From contig JAYZDF010000075.1 of assembly GCA_036337945.1 (NCBI GenBank), positions 1 through 32,427 on the forward strand: DNA of 32,427 nt, given 5' to 3'. Both the position numbers and the translations under genes were made by a program. Under the pieces are notes generated by a model that was not told the DNA's origin, ran no database searches, and worked only from the letters and a program-made list of their open reading frames with translations. Shown piece after piece: positions 7,628 to 14,496 of this stretch (positions within the stretch are counted from its first letter, which is position 1; each line of letters opens with the position of its first letter). Origin of the DNA: JAYZDF01 sp036337945 (GTDB taxonomy: Bacteria > Myxococcota > Kuafuiibacteriia > Kuafuiibacteriales > Kuafuiibacteriaceae).

Positions 7628-8209
7628 TTAGTGATGTCTGATACCGTGTTCATCTTTCAGACGAGCTGATTTTACGGCATCCTGGGCAACATCTAGAACC
7701 TGCTCAAGATCTTCTACTGCTTCCGAGTCCCGTGCTTCTCCGTCATATTTTTTAAAAACATCTACCAAACGCTGACTTATCTTGATCAGTTGCTCACCAA
7801 ATTCGAGCAGAGGTAAGGATTCGGCTTCCACCAGATAATCATCAGGTTCGTAAGCATCGCTTCCACTGAAAACAGAAAACAAGACATTCTCACCGTTGGG
7901 CTCGAGCAGGAAGCCGTGCTCACTTTCTTGCATGAGTGCGGTCTCTGGCTCTCCCTCAAGTACATAAGGAAGAACGCGCACAAGAGAAATAAGCATCTTC
8001 ACTATTGGATCTGGGATTGCGCCCAAAACAGACTTTGCGCCCACTTCCAGCGTCAAACAGCCGTAAACGCCCTCGTCGAATGGGAGTTGCCCCGCATAAG
8101 CATCAATCTTACTGAGAGCGTCAGCGCTTGCCACTTGCTCTACGCCGTCGTCGGGATCACCAAGATACAGGTTAAAATCGAGCCCAAATGCCTTTTTCGT
8201 CGGGCTCAT
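7628..8209 (-). CDS. Protein of unknown function
   Basis: A 193-aa acidic protein without signal peptide or membrane helix. The first half is predicted mixed alpha/beta (FNLYLGDPDDGVEQ, YGCLTLEVGAKSVLGAIPDP). The second half is rich in glutamate and leucine and ends in a long helix (EDLEQVLDVAQDAVKSARLK). I do not recognise the family. The ATG at 8209 has AGGAG (8222-8226) 12 nt upstream, a rather wide spacing. It is flanked by 98 bp without a gene upstream and 72 bp downstream, so it may be its own transcription unit or follow the Roadblock-like gene. Confidence 0.65.
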   Translation of the reverse strand: MSPTKKAFGLDFNLYLGDPDDGVEQVASADALSKIDAYAGQLPFDEGVYGCLTLEVGAKSVLGAIPDPIVKMLISLVRVLPYVLEGEPETALMQESEHGFLLEPNGENVLFSVFSGSDAYEPDDYLVEAESLPLLEFGEQLIKISQRLVDVFKKYDGEARDSEAVEDLEQVLDVAQDAVKSARLKDEHGIRHH

Positions 8210-8307
8210 CGAAGGTATGTACTCCTGTTATTCATTGTTTCAGGCGAAGGCGTAACACACTCGGACACTACTTTCCACAAGTTGCCGTATACTTTGCCTA
8301 CGATCGG

Positions 8308-8760
8308 CTAATAATTGCCCAGCTCGTTACGAAGGCGTTCAATTATAGGCCGCAAATGGCGCGACTCCGGAATACCTAACGGTTTCGCATCTCTCGCCAC
8401 AAACAAGTATAAGTCCTCGCAGAGACCCGTTACCGTAATGTGCAAATTGCTTGTCTTAACCTGAAGGGACGCAAATTCATCGATTTGGACCTCGGAAAGC
8501 TGCGTGGCCTTTGCGAGCGCTGACAAGATATTGCCCGGCTCGGCGGCCCATTGGCGCAGAATGACGTTTTTCTTCTCACTGTCAGTGTTCATAGAACTTG
8601 CAAGTTGAGAAGGTACAAACTGACTGAGCGTATGTTCCCAATCGTGAGGGAAGCAGCCCTGCCCCATTGCAACAGCGAGGCTTTCACCCGAGCCGTCACA
8701 AACAGCACTGCCGACAATAGTCGCATCATGCGCACAAAGTTCACCTAGAATCTCGTTCAT
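8308..8760 (-). CDS. Roadblock/LC7-like protein
   Basis: A 150-aa protein resembling the Roadblock/LC7 (MglB-like) fold: an opening helix and strand reading IVGSAVCDGSGESLAVAMG, a variable middle, then two strands (LHITVTGLCEDLYLFVARD) and a closing helix (HLRPIIERLRNEL). In Myxococcota and relatives such proteins commonly regulate small Ras-like GTPases, though no GTPase gene is in this window. It follows nusB by 32 nt, but has its own near-perfect -10 (TATAAT, 8770-8775) ending 9 nt before the ATG and no Shine-Dalgarno, so it may be transcribed separately. The fold call is by pattern and length, not by catalytic motif. Confidence 0.55.
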   Translation of the reverse strand: MNEILGELCAHDATIVGSAVCDGSGESLAVAMGQGCFPHDWEHTLSQFVPSQLASSMNTDSEKKNVILRQWAAEPGNILSALAKATQLSEVQIDEFASLQVKTSNLHITVTGLCEDLYLFVARDAKPLGIPESRHLRPIIERLRNELGNY

Positions 8761-8794
8761 GGCGGTCTCATTATACTACAGAAGAAGGCGGTCT
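8761..8794. repeat. Direct repeat GGCGGTCT flanking the -10 box before the Roadblock-like gene
   Basis: Two exact copies of GGCGGTCT at 8761-8768 and 8787-8794 (AGACCGCC on the coding strand) are 26 bp apart and bracket TATAAT. One abuts the ATG, the other reaches the nusB stop codon. Possible tandem operator. Confidence 0.35.
8770..8775 (-). promoter_or_regulatory. Candidate -10 box of the Roadblock-like gene
   Basis: Consensus TATAAT on the minus strand, 9 nt before the ATG at 8760. The -35 position (AACTAG) is poor. Position suggests a leaderless or near-leaderless transcript independent of the rib/nusB operon. Confidence 0.4.
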
Positions 8795-9269
8795 AGTTCG
8801 CTCGCGGCAAATTATCCAAGATGCCATTTATAAAGCCGACGGAATCTCTCGTACCAAAAGTTTTCGCTACTTCGAGTGCTTCATTAATCGCCACATTCTT
8901 GGGGACTTCCTCGGAACGGAAAAGAAGCTCGAAGGCACCAAGGCGGAGAATATTTCTATCCACCCAGGCCATTCTATCGATTCGCCACCTCGGTGAGGCC
9001 TGACTAATCGCCTCATCAATTTGGTCACGATGATGAATCACGCCGCGCGCCAACTGCTCTGCATACTCACGAGCCTGCGCTTTATCTTTCTCGTTTGGCT
9101 GCGGGGCCTGTTCCTGTTTGTGAGCGAAAGGGAGTGCTGGGTCCAAAGGTTCGCCGCTCTCTAAAAGGTCGAAGAACCTCTCTATACCTGTCTGAACGGT
9201 CAAAGCCGTAACATCAACTTGATAAAGGATCATGAGCGCGTGCTCACGTGCTGTTCTTCGGGCGCCCAA
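8793..9269 (-). CDS. nusB: Transcription antitermination factor NusB
   Basis: A 158-aa NusB, the all-helical factor that binds boxA RNA with NusE (S10) and supports rRNA antitermination. The N-terminus MGARRTAREHALMILYQVD is diagnostic, as is the C-terminal VPKNVAINEALEVAKTFG. Residues about 47-65 carry a longer linker than usual (HKQEQAPQPNEKDKAQ). The start is a TTG at 9269, required because the next ATG would delete the conserved RRxARE segment. AGAAGG overlapping the ribH stop provides the ribosome binding site. It follows ribH by 14 nt, the order common in many bacteria. Confidence 0.95.
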   Translation of the reverse strand: MGARRTAREHALMILYQVDVTALTVQTGIERFFDLLESGEPLDPALPFAHKQEQAPQPNEKDKAQAREYAEQLARGVIHHRDQIDEAISQASPRWRIDRMAWVDRNILRLGAFELLFRSEEVPKNVAINEALEVAKTFGTRDSVGFINGILDNLPRAN

Positions 9270-9283
9270 TTTATATTTACCTT

Positions 9284-9754
9284 CTAGCTGAGAGATGCAC
9301 GCAGGTTGACCATCTCGATCGCTGCGCTCGCGGCTTCCCAGCCTTTGTTTCCGTGTTTGGTCCCTGCCCGTTCAATCGCCTGCTCAATCGAGTCAGTCGT
9401 AAGAACACCCAACGTAATTGGCGTGCCGGTTTGCATAGACACCGTCGCTGCACCCTTAGTGACTTCAGCAGCGACGTAATCGAAATGAGGTGTGCCGCCA
9501 CGAATCACGCAACCCAGACTGATCAACGCGTCATAGCTCCCTTTTTCTGCCATCCACTGCAGGGTGACAGGCATTTCCCAGGTACCAGGAACGCGCACAA
9601 TCTCGATGTTTTCTTCGGACGCACCATTTCTGCGTAGGCAGTCCATAGCACCTTCAAGTAGCCGTTCAGTGATCAAGCTATTGAATCGACTTACAACAAG
9701 CCCGAACTTGGCACCGCCAGCATTCAAATCACCTTCGATAGTTTTGGTCGTCAT
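9284..9754 (-). CDS. ribH: 6,7-dimethyl-8-ribityllumazine synthase
   Basis: A 156-aa lumazine synthase that condenses 3,4-dihydroxy-2-butanone 4-phosphate with 5-amino-6-ribitylamino-uracil, the penultimate riboflavin step. Motifs: VVSRFNSLITERLLEGA, VPGTWEMP, the active-site segment GCVIRGGTPHFDYVA with the catalytic histidine, TPITLGVLTTD and NKGWEAA. Length is normal. AGGAG lies just upstream of the ATG. It sits 23 nt after the ribB-type gene in the operon. Its substrate supply depends on the two upstream enzymes that have degenerate domains here. Confidence 0.96.
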   Translation of the reverse strand: MTTKTIEGDLNAGGAKFGLVVSRFNSLITERLLEGAMDCLRRNGASEENIEIVRVPGTWEMPVTLQWMAEKGSYDALISLGCVIRGGTPHFDYVAAEVTKGAATVSMQTGTPITLGVLTTDSIEQAIERAGTKHGNKGWEAASAAIEMVNLRASLS

Positions 9755-9777
9755 ATTACTCTCCTGTTCCTCACGAA

Positions 9778-10896
9778 TTACATCGGCAATGAAACGCGCT
9801 CTACCATTTCGAGGTCGAAGCCTTCAATACCTACGATACGAACATCGTGATTACTCATCAGGCGGAACTTCTTCACGCCTATCGATTTTAAAATCTGCGC
9901 GCCCACGCCGAATTGACGTAAGTCCAAACGGCCTCCCACGCGGGCAGCCTGAGGCGCAGAGCCTTTCGCTGCCAGTTTCGTCAGTTTCTCAGACAGCGTT
10001 TGTTCATCACCGTCGCGCACAAGGTACACAAAGACTCCACTGTCCGCCTCAGCAATCAGTGACATCGCCGCCCGCATTTCGGCGCCGCCAGCCGAAAGCG
10101 CCAATCCGATAAGATCCGCGGGCAGATCCACGGACTGAACCCGAATCAGGGTTGGGCTCTCGGGGTCAATATCTCCCTTAACCAAAGCGAGATGCTCTTT
10201 TTGGTCGACCTTTGAGCGAACAACACGGGCGCTAAATTTGCCCCATTGCGTGTCGACATCATGGCAAACCACTGTCTCAACAAGGCTTTCGTGCGCCATC
10301 CGGTATGCAATAATCTCAGCGATAGAGACCACTCGCAGTTCGTGCTTTTTCGCGAAAGCTTCGAGTTCTGGACGTCTAGCCATCGTCCCGTCATCATTCA
10401 TGATCTCGCAGATGACTCCGGAAGCATCGAGATTCGCAAGGCGGGATAGATCCACAGAACCTTCAGTTTGTCCCGTTCGAACCAGCACGCCGCCGTCTCG
10501 AGCCCGAATAGGGAAGATGTGACCCGGTCGAACGAGGTCTGCTGGTTTACAGTTGGGATCGACGGCTTGGAGAATTGTCCGGGCACGGTCCGCAGCACTT
10601 ATCCCTGTCGTCACACCTTCACGAGCTTCGATACTGACCGTGAAGCCTGTTTCGAACTGTGACGTGTTCTTGTTCACCATCATCGGCAATTCTAGTTCGC
10701 GGATTTTATCTTCCGGAAGGGTCAAGCAGATCAGGCCGCGTCCGTATGTGGCCATAAAGTTGATCGCTTCAGGTGTGACTGTTTCAGCAGCCATACACAG
10801 ATCGCCTTCGTTTTCTCTGTCCTCGTCATCCACTAGAATGACCATTTTTCCCGCGGCTATATCAGCGACTGCTGCTCGTAAATTCTCAAATGCCAT
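9778..10896 (-). CDS. ribB: DHBP synthase fused to a degenerate GTP cyclohydrolase II domain (RibBX type)
   Basis: A 372-aa RibBA-shaped protein. Residues 1 to about 205 are 3,4-dihydroxy-2-butanone 4-phosphate synthase, with DDEDRENEGDL, TYGRGLICL, FTVSIEAREGVTTGISA, RPGHIFPIRA and NDDGTMARRPEL; the usual GHTEA motif reads GQTEG. Residues about 206-372 align end to end with GTP cyclohydrolase II, but the zinc site is gone: where the family has C-x(10)-C-x-C, residues 252-274 read RVQSVDLPADLIGLALSAGG with no cysteine. The family's QEGRGIGL is replaced by RDGDEQTL. Only the structural end (LRQFGVGAQIL) survives. The protein should make DHBP but not open GTP. Such RibBX fusions are described in Proteobacteria, where a separate ribA does the first step. 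None is in this window. Confidence 0.93.
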   Translation of the reverse strand: MAFENLRAAVADIAAGKMVILVDDEDRENEGDLCMAAETVTPEAINFMATYGRGLICLTLPEDKIRELELPMMVNKNTSQFETGFTVSIEAREGVTTGISAADRARTILQAVDPNCKPADLVRPGHIFPIRARDGGVLVRTGQTEGSVDLSRLANLDASGVICEIMNDDGTMARRPELEAFAKKHELRVVSIAEIIAYRMAHESLVETVVCHDVDTQWGKFSARVVRSKVDQKEHLALVKGDIDPESPTLIRVQSVDLPADLIGLALSAGGAEMRAAMSLIAEADSGVFVYLVRDGDEQTLSEKLTKLAAKGSAPQAARVGGRLDLRQFGVGAQILKSIGVKKFRLMSNHDVRIVGIEGFDLEMVERVSLPM

Positions 10897-10926
10897 TGCT
10901 TATCGGCCTCAAACTGGTGCGTAGTC

Positions 10927-10947
10927 ATTGCCCAGAGTTCTGGCAAT
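10927..10947 (-). repeat. Hairpin between ribE and the ribB-type gene
   Basis: ATTGCCCAGA and TCTGGCAAT pair over about 8-9 bp with one bulged C and a very short loop, in the 72-nt gap after ribE. There is no U-run on the minus strand, so it is not an intrinsic terminator. It may affect mRNA processing or the relative expression of the ribB-type gene. It does not resemble an FMN riboswitch, which is far larger. Confidence 0.4.
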
Positions 10948-10968
10948 ATCCAAATTCAAACAGGCGAA

Positions 10969-11622
10969 CTAATACCCTTTCGCTCTGAGCTCTGCCTCAG
11001 TGTATCCCTTAGTTTTGGCTGGCGACAGCCCTCTGGCAGACAAAAGACGGTCCACATAGCGTGCAATAATATCCATCTCAAGGTTAACCGGGTCTCCCAC
11101 CTTACGTGTACCTAGGGTTGTTACATCCCAGGTGTGAGGAATAATCGAGAGCGAGAGTGTAGTCGATGTAACGCCCGTAACCGTTAGAGAAATACCGTCG
11201 ACCGTCACTGAGCCTCTAGGCGCTACGTAGGCCAGGAGCTCCTGCTCCACTTCAACTTCAAGATCCCAAGCATTCTCTCGTCGTTTGACCTGTCGAACCC
11301 TGCCTACGCAATCGACGTGTCCTTGTACGAGGTGGCCGCCAAACCGGTCTCCCATAGCCATCGCCCGCTCCAGATTCACCTTTTGGCCTGCCGTGAGTCC
11401 ACCCGTTGTTGTTCTCAATAAGGTCTCTGGACCCGCATCCACATCAAAGCGGCCGCCTGCGTGCTTTACGACAGTCAAGCACACGCCATTGACAGCAATT
11501 GAATCACCTAATGCGATCGTTTCTGGTTCAAATGATGAACAGATGGTGAGTGACTTTCCCCCGTTACTTCCGGCGGAGATTCTCTCGACCAAGCCAACTT
11601 CTTCAATGATTCCCGTAAACAT
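10969..11622 (-). CDS. ribE: Riboflavin synthase, alpha subunit
   Basis: A 217-aa riboflavin synthase that dismutates two molecules of 6,7-dimethyl-8-ribityllumazine to riboflavin. It has two homologous lumazine-binding barrels: MFTGIIEEVGLVERI and NGVCLTV in the first, GHLVQGHVDCVG and DGISLTVTGV in the second. The N-terminal MFTGI is the classic start. Length is normal, with a slightly long C-terminal tail. A GAGG ribosome site 7 nt before the ATG overlaps the ribD stop codon. Both barrels appear intact. Confidence 0.96.
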   Translation of the reverse strand: MFTGIIEEVGLVERISAGSNGGKSLTICSSFEPETIALGDSIAVNGVCLTVVKHAGGRFDVDAGPETLLRTTTGGLTAGQKVNLERAMAMGDRFGGHLVQGHVDCVGRVRQVKRRENAWDLEVEVEQELLAYVAPRGSVTVDGISLTVTGVTSTTLSLSIIPHTWDVTTLGTRKVGDPVNLEMDIIARYVDRLLSARGLSPAKTKGYTEAELRAKGY

Positions 11623-11631
11623 ACAAATACC

Positions 11632-12717
11632 TCATACCGAACCTTGCACATCCGCAAGCACAAGCAAATCAGAACCGACCGGCGTACATTCAAGAGGAGA
11701 AAGAACCAATGCGTCACTCAAGTTCGCAATACCTAATCCACCAATCCCAGTTTTCGCTGCATGGCCGCCGATTATGATCGGGGCAAGGAAGGCTGCAATT
11801 CTGTCAACTAATTTAGCGTCGACGAAACTACCATGAAGAGCTGCCCCGCCCTCTGCCATAAGGGTCTGAATACCCAATTCGTGAAGTTTCGCGAGCGCTT
11901 GAGCCAAATCGACTTTTCCTCGTCGAGATCGCGCCAGAACAATTTCAACCCCGAGTTCAGCCAGGCGTTCACGAGACGATTTTTCGGATTGGCGAGTTGT
12001 CACGATAATGGTTCTCGTCTGCGTCGCAGTCTTTACAACAATGGCTTCGGGCGGCGTTCGAAGTCGCGAATCGAAAATAATACGAGCCGGATTCGCACTC
12101 CCGGGAATTCGGCTTGTTAGCTTTGGATTGTCACTGAGTACCGTTTCAACCCCCACGCAAATACCATCGACCTGCGCTCGCCAGGTTCTCCCTAAAGCCC
12201 TGGCCTTCTCGGATGTGATCCATTGACTATGCCCTGTCCTTGTCGCAATCCGTCCATCCAGACTCGAGGCGGATTTCAAGAACACCCAGCTGCGGCCAGC
12301 AGCTAACGTATTGAGGAAGCGCTGATTGGCGCGCCTAAACGGACGGTCGGAGCGATATTTTCGAACCTTGACGCCCGCAGTCTCGAATTTGGCTATCCAA
12401 CCGCTTGTTGAGGGACTCCAGTCTCGTCCCACGACAAGGCTCTTGATCGCTAGGGAAGGCAATCGACTCCCAAGATCGTCAACTTCACCATGCGGTGAAC
12501 TTGTCAAATATACAGTAAGAGGCCCCCACTTGAGAGAGCCAACCTGCTGCTCTAACCAACTCACGACTTGGAGCCATGAACATCCCGTACACCCCGTAAT
12601 CTTTCGTCCATCAGAGCTGAGAACAAGTATGCCCACAAAAGGCGGAATCGGAAACTGATTAGAAGGTAAATGACAAGCGCTCGCGGCCTCATCCATAAGC
12701 TGTTTGTCTAATTTCAC
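11632..12717 (-). CDS. ribD: RibD: intact reductase domain, degenerate deaminase domain
   Basis: A 361-aa RibD-shaped protein. Residues about 140-361 are a good 5-amino-6-(5-phosphoribosylamino)uracil reductase: WVFLKSASSLDGRIAT, SQWITSEKAR, GVETVLSDNPKLT, AEGGAALHGSF. Residues about 22-110 are collinear with the deaminase domain (PPFVGILVLSSDGRKITG matches the family's NPxVGAVIV region), but its catalytic residues are missing. The HAE motif is replaced near residues 46-52 (CSWLQVV), and PCxHxGxTPPC is replaced at residues 70-86 by a stretch with no cysteine. The reading frame is continuous, so this is not a frameshift. The start GTG at 12717 overlaps the nrdR stop (GTGA). The deaminase must come from elsewhere if the organism makes riboflavin. 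Confidence 0.92.
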   Translation of the reverse strand: MKLDKQLMDEAASACHLPSNQFPIPPFVGILVLSSDGRKITGCTGCSWLQVVSWLEQQVGSLKWGPLTVYLTSSPHGEVDDLGSRLPSLAIKSLVVGRDWSPSTSGWIAKFETAGVKVRKYRSDRPFRRANQRFLNTLAAGRSWVFLKSASSLDGRIATRTGHSQWITSEKARALGRTWRAQVDGICVGVETVLSDNPKLTSRIPGSANPARIIFDSRLRTPPEAIVVKTATQTRTIIVTTRQSEKSSRERLAELGVEIVLARSRRGKVDLAQALAKLHELGIQTLMAEGGAALHGSFVDAKLVDRIAAFLAPIIIGGHAAKTGIGGLGIANLSDALVLSPLECTPVGSDLLVLADVQGSV

Positions 12718-13193
12718 GTGTAAATATCAACGGTTCTTTGCTTTTGCTCAACAAGCTCGTTGATCTCGTCAGCAAATTCTCTCAGGTCAGTAAAGCGACC
12801 GTATCGCGCGGTATATCGGACATAGGCAATGTCATCAATTTCGGCCAGCCTGGTCAAAACAGCATCACTTATGATGGACGAATCGACCTCTTTTTCGCCG
12901 GTCTCCTGCAGTTCTCGTTCAATGTCATCTACGATCTTTTCGATGACCGTCAATTGAATCGGACGCTTTTCGACCACGGCATTAATCCCGCGCAGTACCT
13001 TGAGTCTGTCGAATGGCTCGCGCCGACCATCATATTTGACGACCTGCGGCATAACTTCTTCTATTCGCTCGTAGGTCGTAAACCGTTTGCCACAATCATT
13101 GCACTCACGTCGACGACGGATCATCTGCCCGTCCTTAGACAAACGGGAATCTATGACCTTATCGACGGAATGAGTACAGAATGGACACTTCAC
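12714..13193 (-). CDS. nrdR: Transcriptional repressor NrdR
   Basis: A 159-aa NrdR, which represses ribonucleotide reductase genes according to ATP/dATP binding. The zinc ribbon has the pairs CPFC and CNDC with RRRRECNDCGKRFTTYER. An ATP-cone domain follows (VVKYDGRREPFDRLKVLRGI). The open frame extends to 13250, but I start at the GTG at 13193, giving VKCPFC, because NrdR proteins almost always begin M-x-CP and a TAGG lies 7 nt upstream. A good promoter (13210-13238) precedes it. NrdR ahead of the rib genes is a common arrangement in this part of the bacterial tree. Confidence 0.94.
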   Translation of the reverse strand: MKCPFCTHSVDKVIDSRLSKDGQMIRRRRECNDCGKRFTTYERIEEVMPQVVKYDGRREPFDRLKVLRGINAVVEKRPIQLTVIEKIVDDIERELQETGEKEVDSSIISDAVLTRLAEIDDIAYVRYTARYGRFTDLREFADEINELVEQKQRTVDIYT

Positions 13194-13209
13194 GACTAAA
13201 CCTAGGATT

Positions 13210-13238
13210 CTTATACAAACCGGGGACTTAGATCGCAA
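13210..13238 (-). promoter_or_regulatory. Sigma-70-like promoter for nrdR and the rib genes
   Basis: Minus strand -35 TTGCGA (13233-13238) and -10 TATAAG (13210-13215), spacer 17 nt, ending 16 nt before the nrdR GTG. It lies in the 59-nt gap after glyA, so nrdR-ribD-ribE-ribB-ribH-nusB can be transcribed apart from glyA. Confidence 0.55.
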
Positions 13239-13252
13239 GCAGAACGTCAACT

Positions 13253-14494
13253 TTAGTTTTTGTAGAGTGGAAACTGTTCACACAGCTCGAAGACCTTTTG
13301 TTTAACCGCTGCAAGCTTTTGTAGCTCTCCAACCGATTTGAGTGCCTCATCGATAAGTTCTACAACTTGGGTCATCTCAGCTTCTTTCATTCCTCGAGTC
13401 GTAAGCCCCGGCGTGCCGATTCGGATTCCTGAGGTCACGAACGGTGACTCAGGGTCACCGGGAATCATGTTTTTGTTCACCGTGATTTCGGCTTGGCCAA
13501 GGGTCTCTTCTGCTACTTTACCCGTGAGCTTTTGCGGTCGTAAATCTAACAGGACGAGGTGATTATCTGTGCCGCCGGACACCAGTGCATAGCCTCGCGA
13601 AAGAAAGGCTTCAGCCATGGCCTGGGCATTTTTCACGATCTGTTTTTGGTAGGCCTCATAGTCGGGCTGAGCGGCTTCCGCAAAGGCAACAGCTTTCCCC
13701 GCGATAACGTGCATGAGAGGCCCTCCCTGCATACCGGGAAATACCCGCGAGTTTACTTTTTTCGCGTACTCTTCGCGCATCATGATGAGGCCGCCTCTCG
13801 GTCCTCGCAGCGTCTTGTGAGTTGTCGTCGTCACAAAATCGGCGTGAGGCACAGGCGAAGGATGAACACCGGCCGCTACGAGCCCAGCAATATGAGCCAT
13901 ATCGACCAAAAACTTCGCTCCCGCCTCTCGAGCCATCGCACCCAATCGCTCAAAATCAATCACTCTTGGATATGCGGAGGCTCCTGCTATCAGAAGTTTA
14001 GGACGGTTCTCTTTCAAAAGGCGATGAATCTCATCGTAGTTGATGAGGTGGGTCTCTGGGTCTACTCCGTAAGGAATCGCATTGTACAAACGCCCTGAGA
14101 AATTTACCGAAGAACCATGCGTAAGGTGCCCGCCGTCGTTCAAGCTCATCGCAACGTAGCTGTCGCCTGGCTCAAGCGTGGCGAAAAATACGGCCATGTT
14201 GGCTTGAGCTCCGGAATGTGGCTGAACATTGGCAGCCTCAGCTCCAAATAAAGACTTTGCGCGTTCGATCGCCAGGACTTCCACACCGTCAACGTGCTTG
14301 CAGCCACCGTAATAACGTTTGCCGGGCAAACCTTCCGCGTACTTATTCGTCAAACAGGAGCCAACAGCCTCCATGACGGCTTTCGAAACAAAATTTTCAC
14401 TCGCGATGAGTTCGAACCCATGTTCTTGGCGTTCACCTTCTGCTTCGATGAGGGCGTGAATTTCCGGGTCTACGTCTTTGATGGACTTCAGCAT
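13253..14494 (-). CDS. glyA: Serine hydroxymethyltransferase
   Basis: A 413-aa PLP enzyme interconverting serine and glycine with tetrahydrofolate, the main source of one-carbon units. Motifs: ASENFVSKAVMEA, TNKYAEGLPGKRYYGG, NVQPHSGAQAN, DMAHIAGLVAAG, and the PLP lysine in TTTTHKTLRGPRGG near residue 225. Length is exactly typical. It begins 2 nt after the OmpA-like gene stops, so the two are probably cotranscribed. The ribosome site (GGAA) is weak. Confidence 0.97.
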   Translation of the reverse strand: MLKSIKDVDPEIHALIEAEGERQEHGFELIASENFVSKAVMEAVGSCLTNKYAEGLPGKRYYGGCKHVDGVEVLAIERAKSLFGAEAANVQPHSGAQANMAVFFATLEPGDSYVAMSLNDGGHLTHGSSVNFSGRLYNAIPYGVDPETHLINYDEIHRLLKENRPKLLIAGASAYPRVIDFERLGAMAREAGAKFLVDMAHIAGLVAAGVHPSPVPHADFVTTTTHKTLRGPRGGLIMMREEYAKKVNSRVFPGMQGGPLMHVIAGKAVAFAEAAQPDYEAYQKQIVKNAQAMAEAFLSRGYALVSGGTDNHLVLLDLRPQKLTGKVAEETLGQAEITVNKNMIPGDPESPFVTSGIRIGTPGLTTRGMKEAEMTQVVELIDEALKSVGELQKLAAVKQKVFELCEQFPLYKN

Positions 14495-14496
14495 GA

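Noticed and set aside
9564..10112. 182-aa plus-strand frame over ribH and the ribB-type gene
   Set aside because: Covers the antisense of two clearly identified enzymes; composition is that of an antisense frame.
11285..11836. 183-aa plus-strand frame over ribE and ribD
   Set aside because: Antisense of conserved riboflavin genes; proline- and serine-rich with no domain.
10897..13252. FMN riboswitch for the riboflavin operon
   Set aside because: The gaps in the operon are at most 72 nt and contain none of the conserved blocks of that large aptamer.
13559..14098. 179-aa plus-strand frame inside glyA
   Set aside because: Antisense of serine hydroxymethyltransferase, which is fully conserved.
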